Below, one piece after another: positions 32,402 through 35,262 of a stretch of 35,262 nt of DNA (position 1 is the first letter of the stretch; each line of letters opens with the position of its first letter). Both the position numbers and the translations under genes were made by a program. Source of the DNA: Deltaproteobacteria bacterium (GTDB lineage Bacteria; Bdellovibrionota_B; Oligoflexia; Oligoflexales; Bog-1112); NCBI GenBank assembly GCA_023250635.1, contig JAHFAI010000022.1, forward strand, positions 1 through 35,262, in the 5' to 3' direction. The notes under the pieces are model-generated. The model was not told where the DNA came from and searched no databases. It saw only the letters and a program-made list of their open reading frames with translations.

Positions 32402-33318
32402 CAAACGCCGAGCATGATTTGGCTGAGTGGCGTCGCGAGGAGCAGGACTATCCTCGGGAGTCTCGCTGGTTGGCGCTTCCCTCGTTAGCAGGCGAAGGTG
32501 CCCGTCTCCATTATGTGGACGAAGGACCGCGCGATGGTGAGGTGGTGCTTTGTTTACATGGCAATCCCAGCTGGTCGTTTTATTACCGAGGTTTAATTGC
32601 GGCATTGACTCCCCGGTATCGGGTGATTGCCTTTGATCATCTCGGCTGTGGGTTCTCCTCTCGTCCACGAAATTTCGGTTATCGCTTGGCCGATCATCTG
32701 CGTATCGTCGATGAATTTACCCGTGAATTGGCCCTCTCCTCGCTGCATCTGCTGGTGCATGACTGGGGTGGTCCCATTGGCTTGGGCTGGGCAGTGCGTC
32801 ACCCCGAGCGGATTCGCTCTCTGGTGATTTCAAATTCTGCGGTATTTATGGAAGATCAGGTAGCGAGGCGTATTCGCTTATTAACACTGCCCCTGCTGGG
32901 GGAGTTTTTGATTCGCCGCTGCAATGTTTTTGCCCGGGCTGCGCTCACCATGGCTTCTGCCAAAGGTTTGAGCATACAGCAGCAAAAAGGCCTGCTGCTC
33001 CCTTATCAGACCTATGAGCAGCGCCTGGGGATAGCTCGTTTTGTTCAAGATATTCCTTTAAGCCCTGATCATCCTACGGCGCCTCTGCTCAAGGAAATCG
33101 CGGCCTGTCTCCCCCGCCTTCGTTGTCCGATATTGCTTGCCTGGGGTATGCGGGATTTTTGTTTTCACCCGGGTTTTCTTGCTCGCTGGACTAAGATTTT
33201 CCCCCGGGCTGAGGTGCAACCCTTTGCTGAGGCAGGGCACTACCTCCTTGAAGATGAGCCCCAGAGAGCTCCCGCGGCAATTGCTAATTTTCTGGCGCGG
33301 GTGGCCGGCAAAGGATGA
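32395..33318 (+). CDS. oleB: OleB, beta-lactone decarboxylase (alpha/beta hydrolase)
   Basis: Haloalkane-dehalogenase-like alpha/beta hydrolase that removes CO2 from the beta-lactone to give a cis-olefin. The 307-residue protein has HGNPSWSFYYRGLI (55-68), FDHLGCGFSS, the Asp nucleophile elbow HDWGGPIG (Asp123), a second acidic candidate in WGMRDFCFH (Asp254) and the catalytic His282 in AGHYLLEDEP. The start is GTG at 32395 with GGGGAT just upstream, overlapping oleA by 7 nt. The stop overlaps oleC as ATGA. By sequence alone it could be a haloalkane dehalogenase; its place between oleA and oleC settles the assignment. Confidence 0.92.
   Translation: MVTNAEHDLAEWRREEQDYPRESRWLALPSLAGEGARLHYVDEGPRDGEVVLCLHGNPSWSFYYRGLIAALTPRYRVIAFDHLGCGFSSRPRNFGYRLADHLRIVDEFTRELALSSLHLLVHDWGGPIGLGWAVRHPERIRSLVISNSAVFMEDQVARRIRLLTLPLLGEFLIRRCNVFARAALTMASAKGLSIQQQKGLLLPYQTYEQRLGIARFVQDIPLSPDHPTAPLLKEIAACLPRLRCPILLAWGMRDFCFHPGFLARWTKIFPRAEVQPFAEAGHYLLEDEPQRAPAAIANFLARVAGKG
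32667..32678. repeat. CGAAATTTCG core site, copy 4 of 5
   Basis: ACGAAATTTCGG inside oleB (10-bp palindromic core 32668-32677), read as Arg-Asn-Phe-Gly. Confidence 0.9.
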
Positions 33319-34964
33319 ATTTTATCGCCGAAATTTCGGCCCACAGTCGCCGCTCTCCCCAGCGCACCGCCTTGGTTTTCCCCCAGAGAGTACGGGGGGG
33401 CAAGAAGCTCGAGCTTCGCTATGAATCATTGAACTTTGCTGATCTCGATCGCCTTTCGGATCTCTGTGCCTGGCGTTTGCAAGCACGGGGGGTGGAGCCC
33501 GGCAGCCAGGTGCTGCTGCTGGTCCGGCCTCAGCAGCAGTTTTTTGTGCTTATTGTGGCTCTGTTTAAACTCGGGGCGGTGCCGATTTTTATTGACCCGG
33601 GGATGGGCCTTAGGAATCTTAGCAGCTCCCTTGCCATCCTTCAACCTCGAGTGTTGATCGCCGAAGCTTCAGCTCTGCTGTTGTTGCGCTGCTGTTTTCC
33701 TCGCCTCTTTGCGGCTGTCCAGCTGACCCTCACTACAGCACGGCGTGGGTGGGGATTTGCCGAGCCTCTTGCCGGCTTAGGTGGAGCAGAGAATGATTCT
33801 GATGCTCTTGGCAGCTTTCCTCCTTTTCAGGCTGCTGCCGAGACCCTTGCCGCTATTCTTTTTACCTCGGGCGGAACGGGTAGTCCCAAAGGGGTGATGT
33901 ATAGTCAGCAGATGTTTGCAGAACAGGCGAAGCAGCTTAAAGAACTCTTTAAGCTCGGGCCCCAGGATCGCAACCTTGCGGGCTTTCCCCCCTTCGCCTT
34001 ACTCACCATAACCATGGGGGTTACCAGCGTCATTGCCCCGCTGAACCCGAGTCGCCCTGCTCAGGCGGATCCGCGTTTGTTGCTTAGGGTTATTCGTGAG
34101 CAGGCGATCACCGGGGTGAATGGTTCGCCGGCTATTTGGGATAAGCTCCTCACCTATTGTCGCACCCATAAGCTCAAGCTTCCTACCCAGCTGAAGGCGG
34201 TTATTATGTTTGGTGCGCCGGTGGCAGGTTATCTCCATGAGGGTTTTGCGGAGCTTCTAGCAGCTGATGCGACGACCTATACGCCTTATGGGGCCACCGA
34301 GTGTTTGCCGGTTTCTCTGCTGGCTGGCAGCGAAATCCTACGCCGAGGTCTTATAGCCCAGACTCGTGCGGGCAAAGGGGTTTGTATCGGGCGCCCCGTA
34401 CCAGGGCTTGCCTGGCAGATTATTTCTCCCGAGGGCTTGCCCTGTGCCGTGGGAGAAGTAGGTGAGTTGGTGGTTCGTGCCCCTCAGCTCACCCCAGGAT
34501 ATTATGGAAACGAAGCAGCAAGTCAGGCTAGTCGCTGGTATGAAACTCCGGAGCGCTGGTGGCATCGTATGGGAGATCTCACGTATGCAGATGGGGAGGG
34601 ACGCCTGTGGTTCTGTGGGCGTCGTGTTCACCGCGTGCAGTGCCAGGGGCTGGTTTTTGATCCCATTCCCTGTGAAGGGGTGTTTAATCAGCATCCCGAG
34701 GTGCGGCGCAGCGCCTTGATCGCTGTTGGCGGGGGTGCTGCCCTGGTGCTGGAGCGCTGGGATCGACGGACCTATCTCTTACCCCAAAGCCGGGCTCGTT
34801 TTAAAGCAGAGCTGATGCAGCTTGCCCGGGAAATTTCGCCGGCAAATGCAATTGAAGTTTTTTTTCTTCATGGAAATCTCCCTGTGGATACGCGTCATAA
34901 TATTAAAATAGATCGTCTCGCTCTTCAGCGGCATTTCGGGGACACTCACCGAAACCTTTTCTAA
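33315..34964 (+). CDS. oleC: OleC, beta-lactone synthetase (AMP-dependent ligase family)
   Basis: ANL-superfamily enzyme that uses ATP to cyclise the beta-hydroxy acid to a beta-lactone. The 549-residue protein has the P-loop LFTSGGTGSPKGVMYS (182-197), YGATECLP (325-332), the ribose-binding Asp421 in HRMGDLTYADGEG and the C-terminal catalytic lysine Lys531 in LPVDTRHNIKIDR, a segment characteristic of OleC. The ATG at 33315 overlaps the oleB stop (ATGA). It is the last gene of the operon; no oleD follows. Without the operon context it could be mistaken for a fatty acyl-CoA ligase. Confidence 0.93.
   Translation: MNFIAEISAHSRRSPQRTALVFPQRVRGGKKLELRYESLNFADLDRLSDLCAWRLQARGVEPGSQVLLLVRPQQQFFVLIVALFKLGAVPIFIDPGMGLRNLSSSLAILQPRVLIAEASALLLLRCCFPRLFAAVQLTLTTARRGWGFAEPLAGLGGAENDSDALGSFPPFQAAAETLAAILFTSGGTGSPKGVMYSQQMFAEQAKQLKELFKLGPQDRNLAGFPPFALLTITMGVTSVIAPLNPSRPAQADPRLLLRVIREQAITGVNGSPAIWDKLLTYCRTHKLKLPTQLKAVIMFGAPVAGYLHEGFAELLAADATTYTPYGATECLPVSLLAGSEILRRGLIAQTRAGKGVCIGRPVPGLAWQIISPEGLPCAVGEVGELVVRAPQLTPGYYGNEAASQASRWYETPERWWHRMGDLTYADGEGRLWFCGRRVHRVQCQGLVFDPIPCEGVFNQHPEVRRSALIAVGGGAALVLERWDRRTYLLPQSRARFKAELMQLAREISPANAIEVFFLHGNLPVDTRHNIKIDRLALQRHFGDTHRNLF
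33327..33340. repeat. Palindrome GCCGAAATTTCGGC, copy 5 of 5 of the CGAAATTTCG core
   Basis: A 14-bp perfect palindrome at codons 5-9 of oleC, read as Ala-Glu-Ile-Ser-Ala, a third codon phase. Its nearness to the oleC start could also let it fold over the start region. Confidence 0.9.
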
Positions 34965-35138
34965 ATATGGTTAATTGAATTATCGCCGAGTAAAAAAAGG
35001 GGGACCCAATATCAAGTAGTCAACGGTGTTTAATCAAGTAAGAGAACCAAAGAGGTGAGCGAAGGACGAAAAACGAGCTCTCCCAAAAAACACAGGTCAG
35101 CGGCTGAATTGCACGACGAGTTCTTCTCTCGCCATTTC

Positions 35139-35261
35139 TCAAGACTCCCTGCCCTTCCACGGTAAGCCGAACTCCAATGCCCCCTTTAAGTGATTATGAG
35201 CCTGGCAATACACTTGTAAGTTAGCGCTTTCGTGGGAACCATTTTTGGCAAACGAGGTAAT
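35139..35261 (-). CDS. C-terminus of an HNH-endonuclease-like protein (cut by window edge)
   Basis: The last 40 codons of a gene entering from the right edge, ending in TGA at 35139. The visible end contains GSHESANLQVYCQAHNHLKG, which matches the closing half of an HNH nuclease (G...SNL...C..HN): the Asn-Leu, the zinc-site Cys and the His-Asn. It is followed by ALEFG. The upstream His-His part of the motif is outside the window. It converges on oleC; the intervening 174 bases (34965-35138) contain no gene or clear terminator. Confidence 0.5.
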   Translation of the reverse strand: MTSFAKNGSHESANLQVYCQAHNHLKGALEFGLPWKGRES

Positions 35262-35262
35262 T

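Noticed and set aside
1-35262. tRNA, rRNA or riboswitch genes
   Set aside because: No tRNA-like cloverleaf with a TTCGA-type loop and no known riboswitch core was seen in the intergenic regions on reading both strands. A covariance-model scan was not possible here.

Overview
The window comes from a Gram-negative bacterium. Evidence for this is an outer-membrane-barrel protein ending in Phe, several lipoproteins with lipoboxes, a TatA, a periplasmic GlpQ and a lipid/polysaccharide gene complement. The class I lysyl-tRNA synthetase, the MobB-MobA fusion, the FdhF/YdeP-type molybdoenzyme and the oleABC operon would suit a proteobacterium in the broad sense. A delta/Bdellovibrio-like lineage is possible, but I cannot name the organism from the sequence. 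No rRNA, tRNA, IS element, transposase or CRISPR array was seen.

Layout. 1-144: edge-cut gene, probably a SAM methyltransferase. 214-1797 (-): class I LysRS. 1951-4682 (+): a choline-dehydrogenase-like GMC flavoprotein followed by periplasmic GlpQ; together they could release choline from glycerophosphocholine and oxidise it. 4.8-9.0 kb: unrecognised genes, comprising two lipoproteins, a very basic protein built of 15-residue repeats with its own promoter and terminator, and an AT-rich, Cys-rich exported protein. 9.0-15.0 kb: molybdenum block (moeA, a mobB-mobA fusion and an FdhF/YdeP-like molybdopterin oxidoreductase) with an unrelated exported-protein gene in between. 15.2-20.8 kb: more exported proteins, namely an Asp-rich secreted protein, a lipoprotein alpha/beta hydrolase followed by a Ser/Thr kinase with a signal peptide, and an outer-membrane protein. 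20.9-23.5 kb (-): xthA, tatA, an unknown gene and glpX. 23.6-24.5 kb (+): a UPF0104-type membrane protein.

24.4-31.1 kb (-): a seven-gene polysaccharide operon, read in the order UDP-glucuronate 4-epimerase, GT2, DegT-type sugar aminotransferase, GDP-mannose 4,6-dehydratase, GT4, cupin and DesVI/TylM1-like methyltransferase. Joints are 1-3 nt gaps or short overlaps (one is wider if the favoured GT2 start is right). The enzymes fit a GDP-perosamine-type amino sugar that may be N-methylated. 31.4-35.0 kb (+): oleA-oleB-oleC, which condense fatty acyl chains, close a beta-lactone and decarboxylate it to a long-chain olefin. oleD is not in the window. The last bases hold the 3' end of an HNH-nuclease-like gene.

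Beyond the genes, three copies of a 142-154 bp imperfect palindrome lie at 8857, 16134 and 19286. All are in the same orientation and each directly follows the stop codon of a minus-strand gene. In addition, the 10-mer CGAAATTTCG occurs five times, always inside genes and in all three codon phases. The most unusual genes are the exported Hanks-type kinase with its lipoprotein hydrolase partner, and the 15-residue-repeat protein.
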